From Isoetes taiwanensis (Eukaryota > Streptophyta > Lycopodiopsida > Isoetales > Isoetaceae): a stretch of 64,000 nt of DNA. Positions 48,133 through 57,876 of this stretch are shown here, piece after piece. Below the pieces are notes generated by a model that did no database searches, was not told the origin of the DNA, and saw nothing but the letters and a program-made list of their open reading frames with translations. The stretch covers positions 15,986,003 to 16,050,002 of the forward strand of contig JAJEKV010000030.1 in NCBI GenBank assembly GCA_021234155.1, written 5' to 3'. The position numbers were made by a program, and so were the translations under genes. Each line of letters starts with the position of its first letter. Within the stretch, counting starts at the first letter, position 1.

Positions 48133-49496
48133 TCAAAGCCTAGCTCTGTATCGTAATAGTCCAGTTGAAACACATGTTGCAGATTTCGACTTCTGATGCA
48201 TCATAGAATTTTCCCCATATTTCTCTAGATTGGGAGGTTTGCAGCTTCCAAGAATCAAATCCTACAATGCATCAGACAGCATAAGTAAAGAATTTTAAAC
48301 CAGAGAAACTGGACAACCATCACGTACCTTGACTCTTCGCAGGTCATTTTCTTCAATATCAATGTTTTTAAGTTCATCGACAATGCGTTGCACCATTCTT
48401 ATAGACCTCTCCTCATGTGACCTGCATGATCTACCCAGTAATATTTTGGACCTGATCTTTCAGATGCGACAGATCTTGACAAATTAAGCTTAACCCAAGA
48501 CAATAATCCAAGCCTTCAAAATAACAATAATACTAATCTGAAGCAAAAGCGATACCAAATAGACAAGTTTTTGAAATACAGACCCTGGAGCAGCTCTAGG
48601 CAGGAACTCGTTGCCAAGCGAATGATTGAATGGTCCATGACCACAATCATGCAACAACCCTTAAGTATTAAGCATTTTGGGTCATTATCACATAACAAGA
48701 TTAAATCAAAAGCAAGATGAACCCAAACATACCTGCAAGCCTCACACATCTGACATGGGAGGGGTCAATAGAATCTCCATCCATATCCTAGCCAATACAA
48801 TAGGAGTTCATTCATACCATTTAATCTTGAAATGATAAGGAAAGTGCTTACTTACATTTAATATACTCAAGGCACTGTGGTAGCAACGAAGAGAGTGTTC
48901 ATATCGTGTATGAGTTGCAACATTATCACATAGATCTGCACAAAATGTTTACTAGTAGTGTACTTCTATAGAAGTTGAAAGATTAAATTTGCTTACTTTG
49001 TTGCTTGATATCTCGTAATCTGAATCATAAATACCAGATATCATCAGCATCATTCTGAAACAATCCTTTTTGAAAATAAGAACAGAAGGTGAACTAACCT
49101 CTGAAATTCTTCAGTATCCATGAACTTCAGTGATAACTGCACCAAATGAAACCTATATATTATCAGCCAGCATAATATAGATCTAACAATACAACTCAAA
49201 TTTATTTCTGTTTTGAAGTATCTGTTTCTATCGAGAAAGTATTTGTATAGAACCACACATAATATGCCCACTACTATTATTTCCTGCATTGCATGGGAGA
49301 CATCATTGTGGCTTTCTTTTTCATTCTCATATACAATTAAAAACATGCATATAGCGACCTGCGATCTTCTACATTACTTCTATATTCGATTCGACAACAT
49401 AGAACTTACTGGATCAACGAGAATATTAACATGAATATTGTCATGAAACTCCTTCATTTCTTCCCTCTTACCAAACTTATTTTCGCTGGAACCCAT
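48133..49496 (-). pseudogene. SAMHD1-like HD-domain dNTPase, N-terminal half, 8 exons
   Basis: SAMHD1-type enzymes hydrolyse dNTPs; Arabidopsis VENOSA4 is the plant example. Minus-strand exons join in phase: 49496-49410 (MGSSENKFGKREEMKEFHDN start), 49136-49099 (LSLKFMDTEEFQ), 49019-48997, 48935-48856 (THTRYEHSLRCYHSAL), 48787-48733, 48659-48584 (GLLHDCGHGPFNHSLGNEFL), 48421-48328 (SHEERSIRMVQRIVDELKNI) and 48261-48133 (DLILGSCKPPN...). Metal ligands of the HD domain (His in RYEHS, HD in LHDCGHG) are present. The region normally reading LGLxYxVYPGA is replaced by a shorter, unlike stretch. The last exon runs to a stop after about 193 residues, whereas family members exceed 450 and need a later catalytic Asp. 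It is probably a truncated gene or pseudogene, though all splice sites are intact. Confidence 0.75.
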
Positions 49497-49816
49497 CCCT
49501 CTGCAGCCAATATTAAATCCTTAGAACATGAAAATATTAAACATGCATCTTCTCCTCATGAATATATCGAGAAGAGAAATTTAAACAGAACTACAGTAGC
49601 TTTGATCACCAAAGGAATGATGAAGACGTGAACTCGAAAAGGCGTTGGTAGATAGCAGAATAAGAAAATTGAACTTGTTTTTATATGGGAGGAGGTCTAG
49701 TGGTAAATTTATCGAACGGAGTTCATGTGGCCAGCCTTTTCTTTGACTGCTGATTTGGCAGTCACGTGGCATATCTTTTCTTTTTTTCTTCTCCATAAAA
49801 ATATATATGGCTCCAC

Positions 49817-49929
49817 AAAACCGTGACGTGGAAAGTCCAGGCTAGCATAAAAATATGACGTGGCATTCAAAAGTCCATCATGCCATGTCACATTTTTATG
49901 CTAGCCTGGACTTTCCACATCACGGTTTT
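49817..49929. repeat. 113-bp hairpin, about 49-bp arms
   Basis: AAAACCGTGACGTGGAAAGT... pairs with ...ACTTTCCACATCACGGTTTT. The arms match through CCAGGCTAGCATAAAAAT and (C/T)GACGTGGCAT/ATGCCATGTC, with a 13-base loop. Could be a short MITE or a small-RNA precursor. Confidence 0.85.
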
Positions 49930-49939
49930 AAGATTTGGT

Positions 49940-49984
49940 GGAATTTTAAGATTTGGTGGTAGCTGGACCAAATCTTAAAATTCC
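49940..49984. repeat. 45-bp hairpin, perfect 17-bp arms
   Basis: GGAATTTTAAGATTTGG and CCAAATCTTAAAATTCC flank an 11-base loop. It begins 11 bases after the larger hairpin ends. TTTTAAGATTTGGTGG also occurs as a direct repeat just before it. Confidence 0.85.
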
Positions 49985-50783
49985 AGTTGTCCCACAACTT
50001 AGGTAGCAAAACCATGCAAAACAAATTTGGTAATAAGTATGTGAACCAAATCTGGCAGTTGGGAGTCTGCCTTTACTTGCAGTCTAGCGCAATTTGGCAA
50101 TTGGGCGCCTTCCTTTGAGTTTCTTAATCGGCAAAGTTTAGACCAACCTCTGCTTCCACAACATGCACCAAATCATTCTTAGATTCATTCATGTGTATTC
50201 ATCTGCACTAGAATATGTAAAGATAAGAATAGCAATGTTGTCAGGAAGAATGACAAAATAATTTTAAGATTAAATAGCGAAAAATACCTTATAAAGAGGC
50301 CGAATCGGCAAAATGATGTGCCGGATCATAGCTGGGCATGCGTCTCAAGGCTAATCCCTAATCTCTTATTCCAGGCAGTTCCAAGTTATTTCCAGCTCTG
50401 TGCAGTGCAAGACAAAACCATTCAGTTCGTCCTAAAAATAGTTGCACGAGTTCTTACTTGGTTTGGTTAAAAATCGTGTTTCCATTCTCATCCATAGAAT
50501 TTCTTTTTTAATAAGTAAAATTTTTAAGGTTCAATTGACGTGCTTTTGAGATCCTGTATTGTATTGGGTATTGTATTGGGTCCCATACTGATTGGTCTTC
50601 ATGGACGATAAAAGAAATTCTATTCAATTATCCTTCTTTATTAAGATAATAATGTACATGCAACATATTTGACATAAGCATCTCTTCGTATTCTAAGTTC
50701 TGAATTTGTGCAATTTAAGGAACACCAACACGGAGTGCGATGATAGTGGCACCGCTTTACTTTCTTGTAATTTATTGTTTAAA
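49985..50783. other. No gene seen
   Basis: AT-rich spacer without a supported gene or repeat boundary. Confidence 0.5.
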
Positions 50784-50924
50784 TTTGGTTTTTAAGGTAA
50801 GTGGGAAACTCTTTGGAAATTTTCTCAGGCTATTTTGTCTAAGGTTATGTTTTTTAGTATTCGAAAATTCTTCCGATTTGCCCAAGAAAAAAGGAAAAAA
50901 AAATTTGCAAAATTGAGCGGTTCG
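50784..50924. repeat. Block X, copy 1
   Basis: Starts TTTGGTTTTTAAGG and matches 52454-52604 with about 20% divergence (shared TCTAAGGTTATG, TTTTTTAG.AT.CGAAAA, CCGATTTGCC). It lies immediately left of the TRIM-like array. Confidence 0.75.
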
Positions 50925-51554
50925 TGTTATGCACTAGCACCTTCAGTGATAGATAACCAACACACTAAAAGGGCAGATCCTTCAAGGAAATCGTTATCCA
51001 ATGGGTCCCAACTTTCCAGGCTTTATCCCATACCCCACAAACCATATCAATTGCTCCCCTTCTCGGGATGCTTGCCCTCAAGCATATGAAACACATCAAT
51101 GTTGCCACGAGGAATTGGTTCTGATACCAAATGTTATATGCAGATTCTAGCATATATAGATATCAACACCCTTTTTTTTTTTTTTCCTTTAAATAAACTT
51201 TGACAATATCAAGGATTAGACATACTGGATGGCTTTCCTACTCAACTTAGTTGTGAAAATTCGGCGATTCTATTCCTATGATTTAAGACTAAGAATTAGA
51301 AGCATTGCCCACAAGCTCTAATGAAAGAAACATGGCTCTGATACCAAGTGTTATGCACTAGCACCTCTAGAACCAACACGCTGAAAGGGCGGATCCTTCA
51401 AGGAAATCGTTATCCAATGGGCCCCACACTTTTAGGCTTTATCCCATACCCCACAAACCATATCAATTTCTCTCCTTCTCGGGATGCTTGCCCTCAAGCA
51501 TGTGGAACACACCAATATTGCTACTCGGAATTGAACTGTGGCTCTGATACCAAT
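50925..51554 (-). mobile_element. TRIM-like array: two short LTRs, three primer sites
   Basis: Read on the minus strand, an LTR of about 117-125 bp (TGATATGG...CATAACA) occurs at 51465-51349 and 51049-50925. Sequences complementary to the initiator-Met tRNA 3' end (TGGTATCAGAGCC or GAACC) occur at 51552-51540, 51346-51334 and 51129-51117, each just after a TAACA end. Between primer site and LTR there is only about 70-75 bp, ending in a purine tract GAGAAGG(A/G)GAG. This is a minimal LTR element (TRIM/SMART type) with no coding capacity, arranged as a partial tandem array. Confidence 0.75.
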
Positions 51555-52453
51555 TGTTAGGACTAGAAAATCCTTTGAGCAAACATGGCATGGATGCCAC
51601 GAACATTCCTCTCTACGTCTTATCCATCTACGCTCCCTTCTTCGGCATGGATGTGAACGCTATCTGTTTGCTGAAATCTCTGGCCAAATCTAGGATGATG
51701 AGAAAAATGTATTATATATTCCTTTCCAACTTTGTTGAAAGAAATCCATGAGAAAGCTTTAGGCTTAATCAGGTTGAGGAACTAGGAGATCTCTACAAGT
51801 ATTGTTAGGCTATTGTTTAATCTAGGATGGATGTGCTGCATGCAGAGGTTCAAAAGGTTGGATCATCCAGTGAATATGTTTATGGCTTTTTTGGGGCCTA
51901 AGCCTATACCAGTATGTGGTCTATACATAGGCAAATGACATAATTCAGAGACGTAACTTTATGGATGCATTTAGAAATGAATAATCAGAATAACTGAGCA
52001 TCGAATGCTCCTCATTGATTATATTACATGGGTAAATTTGGTATTCATGCAGTTTCAAGTTTTACATTCATGCAAGCTTAGGAACATGTAGATATGCAAA
52101 GGCAGAAGATAAAATTCATACCAAGTTGATCAAATGTAGGTTAATGTATGTTATTATTTCTTTTTGCAATGTGTTTTCTACTTTTTCAAGTCATTACCTT
52201 CAGAATTCAAGAATCCAGTAATTTGAAAAGTCAGTGATATATGACGCGCCTCTAATTTTTTCCCTGATTTGCATATTGGAATGTTTTTTATTCCCTTTTT
52301 TATTCAGTTTGAGCAGTGTTCCTTTAGTTTAGGGAAAGTTGGTATTGTCATCAATGACCTCCTTACTTACAGTTTCAAATACAATGATAAAGATCAAGCA
52401 CAAGGGATTAGCACTTGAAACTAAATATATGCTTACAGACGTGAATCTAAACA
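51555..52453 (-). repeat. 0.9-kb block A with LTR-like ends
   Basis: On the plus strand it starts TGTTAGGACTAGAAAATCC and ends AATCTAAACA; on the minus strand this is TGTTTAG...CCTAACA followed two bases later by a primer-binding site. It is homologous along its length to block B (52606-57876 minus the LINE). It may be an LTR of a larger element or one member of a tandem duplication. A short conserved frame (NIPLYVLSIYAPFFGMDVN in A) is shared with B, but no protein family is recognised. Confidence 0.6.
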
Positions 52454-52605
52454 TTTGGTTTTTAAGGCAAGTGGAGAACTTTTTGGATTTTTTTTTCTGG
52501 GGTCTAAGGTTATGGGGTTTTTTAGCATCCGAAAAGTTTTCCGATTTGCCAAAAAAGAAAAAAGAAACTGCAAAAATGATTCGTTCGTGTATAATTTTGG
52601 GAAAA
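52454..52605. repeat. Block X, copy 2
   Basis: Counterpart of 50784-50924, located between blocks A and B. Confidence 0.7.
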
Positions 52606-53036
52606 TGTAAGGACTAGAAAATCCTTCAAGCAAATATGGTATGGATGCCACGATGAACATTCCTCTCTATGTCCTATCTATCTACACCCCCTTCTTTGGC
52701 ATGGATGTGAACCCTATCTGTTTGCCGAAATCTCTGGGTGCACAGCTTCGTGACTGCAGTTTGTTTTTTCTCATGCGACTGAATTACTTTGTTTTTGGTC
52801 AAATCTGCATTTATGATGACAAGATTGAGGGCCCAACGACCTGCATGGCAAATATTGTAACTACTCACTCTACCAGGATTGCTTTTCCGCTATCACAGTT
52901 TTATGTTTTTCTTTCAGATATTTTTGTTGAGGAGAAGTAAATAAAAAAATATATTTATTGAGTATGCTTTGAGTTATTTGTCCCTTTTCTTAGATCATGG
53001 CAATATGTGTTATGTATTCCTTTCCAATTTTGTTGA

Positions 53037-53085
53037 AAGATAGATAGATAGATAGATAGATAGTATTTTAACGTCACGCCACTAG
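53037..53085 (-). repeat. LINE-type 3' end with (TATC)n tail
   Basis: Minus strand: GCCTAGTGGCGTGACGTTAA followed by AATAC and (TATC)n. Absent from block A, so it is an insertion. The end motif TGACGTTAA is identical to that of the (TTG)n-tailed LINE fragment at 11.7 kb. Confidence 0.6.
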
Positions 53086-53504
53086 GCAGCATCCAACTGG
53101 ACTAGGAGATTCCAACTGGACTAGGCTTTTAATCTAGGATGGATGTGCTATGTGCAGAGGTTCAAAAGGTTTGATCGTCCAGTGAATATGTTTATGGTTT
53201 TTTTGGGGCCTAAGCCTATACCAGTGCGTGGAGTCTAAACACATGCAAATGACATAATTCAGAGACCTATAGATGTAACTTTATGGATGCATTTAGAAAT
53301 AAATACTCAGAATAACTGAGCTTGCCATGGCTTGGAATGCTCCTGAATGCTCCTCATTAATTATATTACATGGGTAAATTTGGTATTCATGCAGTTTCAA
53401 GTTTTACATTTATGCAAGCTTCAGAACGGTTTTTCGAATAATCTATTTTTCGAGCGGCAGAGTTCGAGCGGCAGAGAAGGATTTCGTTGGGGGGAGGGGG
53501 GGGG

Positions 53505-54245
53505 ATGGCCCCCAAGAAGAAGGGCGAGTGCTCCATCGAATATGATGGAGACACAGCCGCGCTTATATCCTTGGTTAAGGATTTGAAAGCAGAAATTGTG
53601 TCATTGAGAGCGGAAGTCGGCATCTCCTTGGTCAAGGAGTTGAAATCAGAGATCTCCTCTTTAAGATCAGAATTGGGTGAAGTTCGGGGCACTCTCAATG
53701 AGATGCTGGCCCGAAACACTGATTCAGATCTGCAAAAATCAACGGATTACAAAACCCAGATTGAAACTCTGGAAAGCAAGCTAGCATCTCTGGTAGCAGA
53801 AACTACCAAAGAACAGATGAAACTCCACCATGCTGAGATTTCTACAGAACAAAGGGATCAAGAAACAAGAGCAAAAAACCTGAAAATATCGGGCCTTCAT
53901 GAGAGTGAAGGAGAAGATATTATCGATACAGTGCGCCGTTTTTTCTCTCAGACTATGCATCTCAATGATCCAAGCTATGTTTCAGCAAGAAGATTGGGGA
54001 AACAGGGAACCTATACTCATCCCATTTTAGTAAAATTTCACACAAAGGATGCAAGAGACCGAGTACTCCATAACAAGAGCGCTCTAAAAGGTGAAAAGAT
54101 ATGGTTAGATCTGGATTTGACTCCCAGCCAGTTGGATATCATAAAAATAGAATGGAAAAAAGTAAAGGAAGCTAGAGAAGCGGGATGGGTAGCATACCTA
54201 GATCAGGGAGGCAAGGCGGTTGTCACGAATAAGAAACATAAATAG
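53505..54245 (+). CDS. LINE ORF1 protein: coiled coil, RRM-like and C-terminal domain
   Basis: Intact, 246 codons from the ATG at 53505. The N-terminal basic MAPKKKGECS is followed by Leu heptads (LISLVKDLKAEIVSLRAEVG..., about residues 20-70), a second helical stretch to about 120, then an RRM-like region from RAKNLKISGLHESEGEDIID. Next comes ARRLGKQGTYTHPILVKFHT with RDRVL and LKGEKIWLDLDLT, then a C-terminal block KVKEAREAGWVAYLDQGGKA. This order and these motifs are those of the ORF1p of vertebrate-type L1 (coiled coil-RRM-CTD, an RNA-binding trimer). Plant L1 ORF1 normally has DUF4283 and a CCHC knuckle instead, both absent here. It ends three bases before the ORF2 frame opens. Confidence 0.8.
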   Translation: MAPKKKGECSIEYDGDTAALISLVKDLKAEIVSLRAEVGISLVKELKSEISSLRSELGEVRGTLNEMLARNTDSDLQKSTDYKTQIETLESKLASLVAETTKEQMKLHHAEISTEQRDQETRAKNLKISGLHESEGEDIIDTVRRFFSQTMHLNDPSYVSARRLGKQGTYTHPILVKFHTKDARDRVLHNKSALKGEKIWLDLDLTPSQLDIIKIEWKKVKEAREAGWVAYLDQGGKAVVTNKKHK

Positions 54246-54248
54246 GAA

Positions 54249-57200
54249 GTGAGGGCTTTGAGAATAAGTCTGTGGAATGCACATGGACTGACTCAAGCTA
54301 AGCTGGATGCTACCGGTGAAATCTGGGAGAGACAAGATTTGTTACTCTTAACTGAAACCTGGACTCACCAATTCCGCCTTCCACCAGAGGTAAGAGGTTT
54401 TAAATTATTGGGCCAAGTATAGAATGAGAAATACTTGGGTGCAGGGCGTGGTTTTGGAGGAGTTGCGGTCTATCAAAGAGTAGACTCAATGCATGATATC
54501 CATGTCATGAAGCAAGATAGCAATAATCAATTTATTTGGTTAAGAATAAATGAAAACGAGCAGCAGTTCTTCATAGCAGCTTGCTATTTTGCTCCAGAAA
54601 ACTCAAAGATCTACAACAGGCATGACATGGACAAGGAGAATCCATTTGATAATTTGTGTTCAGATATTCTTGAATACTCTCATCAAGGTGAAATACTCCT
54701 TATGGGGGATTTCAATGGCCGTACCAGCAGCCAGCAAGCTAAGGTTTTTGTAAACTTGGCAAATCCAAATCTGGATGAAATAGACGATATAGCGTATACC
54801 AGAAAATCAGCTGATACAATCGTGAATACCATGGGCGAGAAGCTACTAGAATTGTGCAGTATGTGTCAGCTCAAGATCTTAAATGGCGTGGAACCATTTA
54901 CACGCTCAGGAGCTCTTACATACCACAATCATGCTGGAGCAAGCACCATAGACTATTGTCTCGTAAGAAACAAGGACTTAATTGCTGATTTCTATGTAGG
55001 AGAAAAGCTCCCTGAGTCGGATCATACTCCACTACATCTGTGGCTTAACATAAGGGCAAAGCATGTGATGCAGAAGCCACCTTTTCACTCAAAACTCCGA
55101 GTGAGTTATAAGCTTAGCCCTGCCTACAATAAATTGGTAGAAGAGCATATGGCAAGAGCTTCTTGGTCATGGCATCTCCAAGATGACGTAGAAAACTTTC
55201 AGCAAATCATATTTGATGCAGCCAAGCAAGTATTTGGGTTGTCAAAAAAGCATGTACAGGGCAGACCTTGCAATTCATGGTGGGACTCTGAATGCTAGGA
55301 GGCGAGGAGTAATCTGCCTGTAAACTGTATCAGTAAGCCAACCTGGTACAAGAAAATGATCAGACAAAAGAAACGTGCCTACTTTGTGAAAAAACAAATG
55401 GATTTATCTGATCAATTTAAAAAGCATCCCAAAACCTTTTGGGACACGCTACAGCTCAAAAAGGACCAGCCTATTTTAAGCATACATGACTTAACTATCC
55501 TAGTGAAAACCCTTTATGAACAGGAGGGCGCAGATGGCATGCCAAAATTAGCCCTCACTGAAAATATCTTCTCTGAAACAGAGGTAAAAAATTGCTTATC
55601 GAATCTGTCAAACAATAAGGCTCATGATGCAGATGGACTGTGCGTGGAACTCCTCAAATGGGGAGGGGACAATACTGTATCAACACTGACAGATATGCTG
55701 AACAAAAGTTTGATGCAAGGGATACCACACAACTGGAGGATCAACCGTGTCTACCCAATTCACAAAGGAGGTGATAAAAAGACAGCCAGTAACCACAGAA
55801 CAATTCTGATTGGCAGTGTGTTCGCCAAAGTTTTGGGCAGTCTATTGGAGAGAAAATTAAGTTCTTGGGCGAGCAAGCAAGCAAGCGATGCGCTCAAACC
55901 GCCAAGGTGTTTTAGAAATGATCACAACACCTTGGACCATGTACTAACTCTCCGAACGCTGATAGAAAAGGCCAAGGCACCTAATGCATCATTATTTGTA
56001 GCATTTATCGATTTCACAAAAGCGTTCGACACCATACCATGCAAGAAGCTTAGTGAAAGGATGTGACAAATAGGTGTTCCTCACAATCTCATGGCAGTGG
56101 TCTCACGGCTATATGAAGAAGTTCTGATCAAAGTTTCATGGGATCTTGAAGCAAACATAAAAGAGCACCATCGGGTAATACGCCAAGGCTGCCCGCTATC
56201 TCCAACCTTGTTCGGAATTTTCATAGGCGAACTAGATGACCGGATATCTGAACTAGATCTCTTGCGGGGCACAAAAATAGGTGCGTATGTGATCCAATTG
56301 CTTCTTTTATGCAGATGATGTCGTCTTTGTTGGCAAGCATAAGAAGAAAGATTCTGAGGATCACTTGTACAATTTGGAAACATTCTGTGAAATGAAAGGC
56401 ATGAATGTAAATTTATCCAAATCAAAAATCATGGTTTTTGGCACAAGAGATAGACCTGAATTCAAATATAGAGGACAAGTAATAGAAACTGTTGACAGCT
56501 ACAAGTACCTCGGAATAGATATAGCTTCTAACTACAGCTGGAAAAACTGTGTGAAAAGAAGAGCAACAGGTGGAAAGGCAGCTTTGTATAGTATGCTCTC
56601 GAAATGCAGTAAAGCATCACTTACTGAATGGGGGCTGAAAAGGATTTTGTTCAAGACATTAGTTCAAACGGTCTTATTGTATGGGGTACCTATATGGGGA
56701 CCGGATATTTCTAACAGACTATGGAATCAGCTGGAAGCAATTCAAAAGATGTTCGTGAAAGAGGAGCTTGGTATCCGATCGCAATCCCTTATGCCATCAT
56801 GTTAGCAGAGGTAGGGCTGTTCCCCTTAGAACTTGAAGGTTTATACCAATCCATCAATTTTTACAACAGAGTCATGGCACAAGATACAGACCGTATATCA
56901 CACTGCGCTATGTTGGCATCGGATCATGGCAGAAAACTGATACAATGGGCTAATACGTGGGGTGTAACCAGCTCAAATTGGCCATCAGATAAAGATGAAG
57001 CACGGATTTTGCTGGAAAAACTAGCAATAAGAAAGTTATGGGCTGAACCAGGAAAGAGGATGCTGCAATACCAGGCCGATGTCAACCATTTGGATATATA
57101 TGCATGCCAAGATTATTTGAAAGCGCCAATACCTAAAGGGTTTAGACAAATGATTGCGAGATACCAAACAAGTTCTCACAAGCTGGCAATAGAAACAGGA

Positions 57201-57428
57201 AGATGGGCGAGAACACCAATAGAAGACAGACTATGCAAGGTATGCAATTCTGGGGAAGTTGAGGACGAACACCATGTGTTCTTACAATGCACAGGATATG
57301 CACATATAAGGAACAATTTTGATATTCATGTGACAGATCTATATTCATTGTGGGTTTTGTCACCAGCACACTTAGGACCTTTCATAAGGACGGTGGATGC
57401 ACACCGATCCTTTTTACTCAAATTGTAA
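54249..57428 (+). pseudogene. LINE ORF2: AP endonuclease, RT and CCHC end
   Basis: The frame opens at 54249 (RISLWNAHGLTQAKLDATGE) and shows the endonuclease motifs LLLTETWTH, LLMGDFNGRTS and ESDHTPLHLWL. The RT has LSNNKAHDADGLCVELLKWG, INRVYPIHKGGDKKTASNHR, FVAFIDFTKAFDTIP, RQGCPLSPTLFGIFI and, after a +1 shift near 56310, YADDVVFVG. Then come NLSKSKIMVFG, YKYLGIDIA and, after a second shift near 56785, a C-terminal CX2CX9HX4C (CKVCNSGEVEDEHHVFLQC). TAG at 54420, TAG at 55296 and TGA at 56064 interrupt one continuous frame. RT and endonuclease text is unlike plant L1; it suggests another LINE clade, which a tree would decide. Confidence 0.85.
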
Positions 57429-57876
57429 ACAAGATGTTCATGTGCTCCATGGCCCCTCGAGGCCCAAGCGAGCATTAGATATAAATTAAATTAAATTAAG
57501 AACATGCAGATATGCAAAGGTAGAAGATAAAATTCATACCAAGTTGATCAAATATAGGTTAATGTATGTTATTATTTCTTTTTGTGATGTGTTTTGTACT
57601 TTTTCAATTCATTTTCCTCATAATTCAAGAATCTAGTAATTTGAAAAGCTATTTCAGTAATGTATGATGTGCCTCTAATATGTTGCCCTGTTTACATCTT
57701 GGACTGTCTCTGGTCTCTTTTTTTATCCAGTCTAAGTAGTATTCCTTTGGTTTAGGGAAAGTTTGTATTGTCATCAATGACCTCCTTACTTATAGTTTTT
57801 GATACAATGATAAAGATCAAGGACAAGGGATTGGGACTCGAAATGACATATATGCTTACAGGGATGAATCTAAACG

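Larger units (their letters stand above)
53428..57498 (+). mobile_element. LINE with coiled-coil/RRM ORF1 and (TTAAA)n tail, 4.07 kb
   Basis: The insertion is defined by comparison with block A, which continues uninterrupted from GCAAGCTT to the AACATG sequence found on either side. A short target duplication, AGAAC (53423-53427 and 57499-57503), flanks it. The 5' end has a 14-bp tandem repeat (CGAGCGGCAGAGTT). ORF1 and ORF2 follow. The 3' end is CCCAAGCGAGCATTAGATAT plus three or so TTAAA units, not poly(A). Apart from three in-frame stops and two frameshifts in ORF2, the copy is complete. Confidence 0.85.
52606..57876 (-). repeat. 0.9-kb block B, split by a LINE and a small retroposon tail
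   Basis: Homologous to block A. It carries, relative to A, a (GATA)n-tailed retroposon end at about 53037-53100 and the 4.07 kb LINE at 53428-57498. The right end reads CTAAACG where A has CTAAACA. Confidence 0.75.

Noticed and set aside
49680-49740. A-box-like GGTCTAGTGGTAAA resembling a tRNA-derived SINE
   Set aside because: No convincing B box or tail follows within the expected distance.
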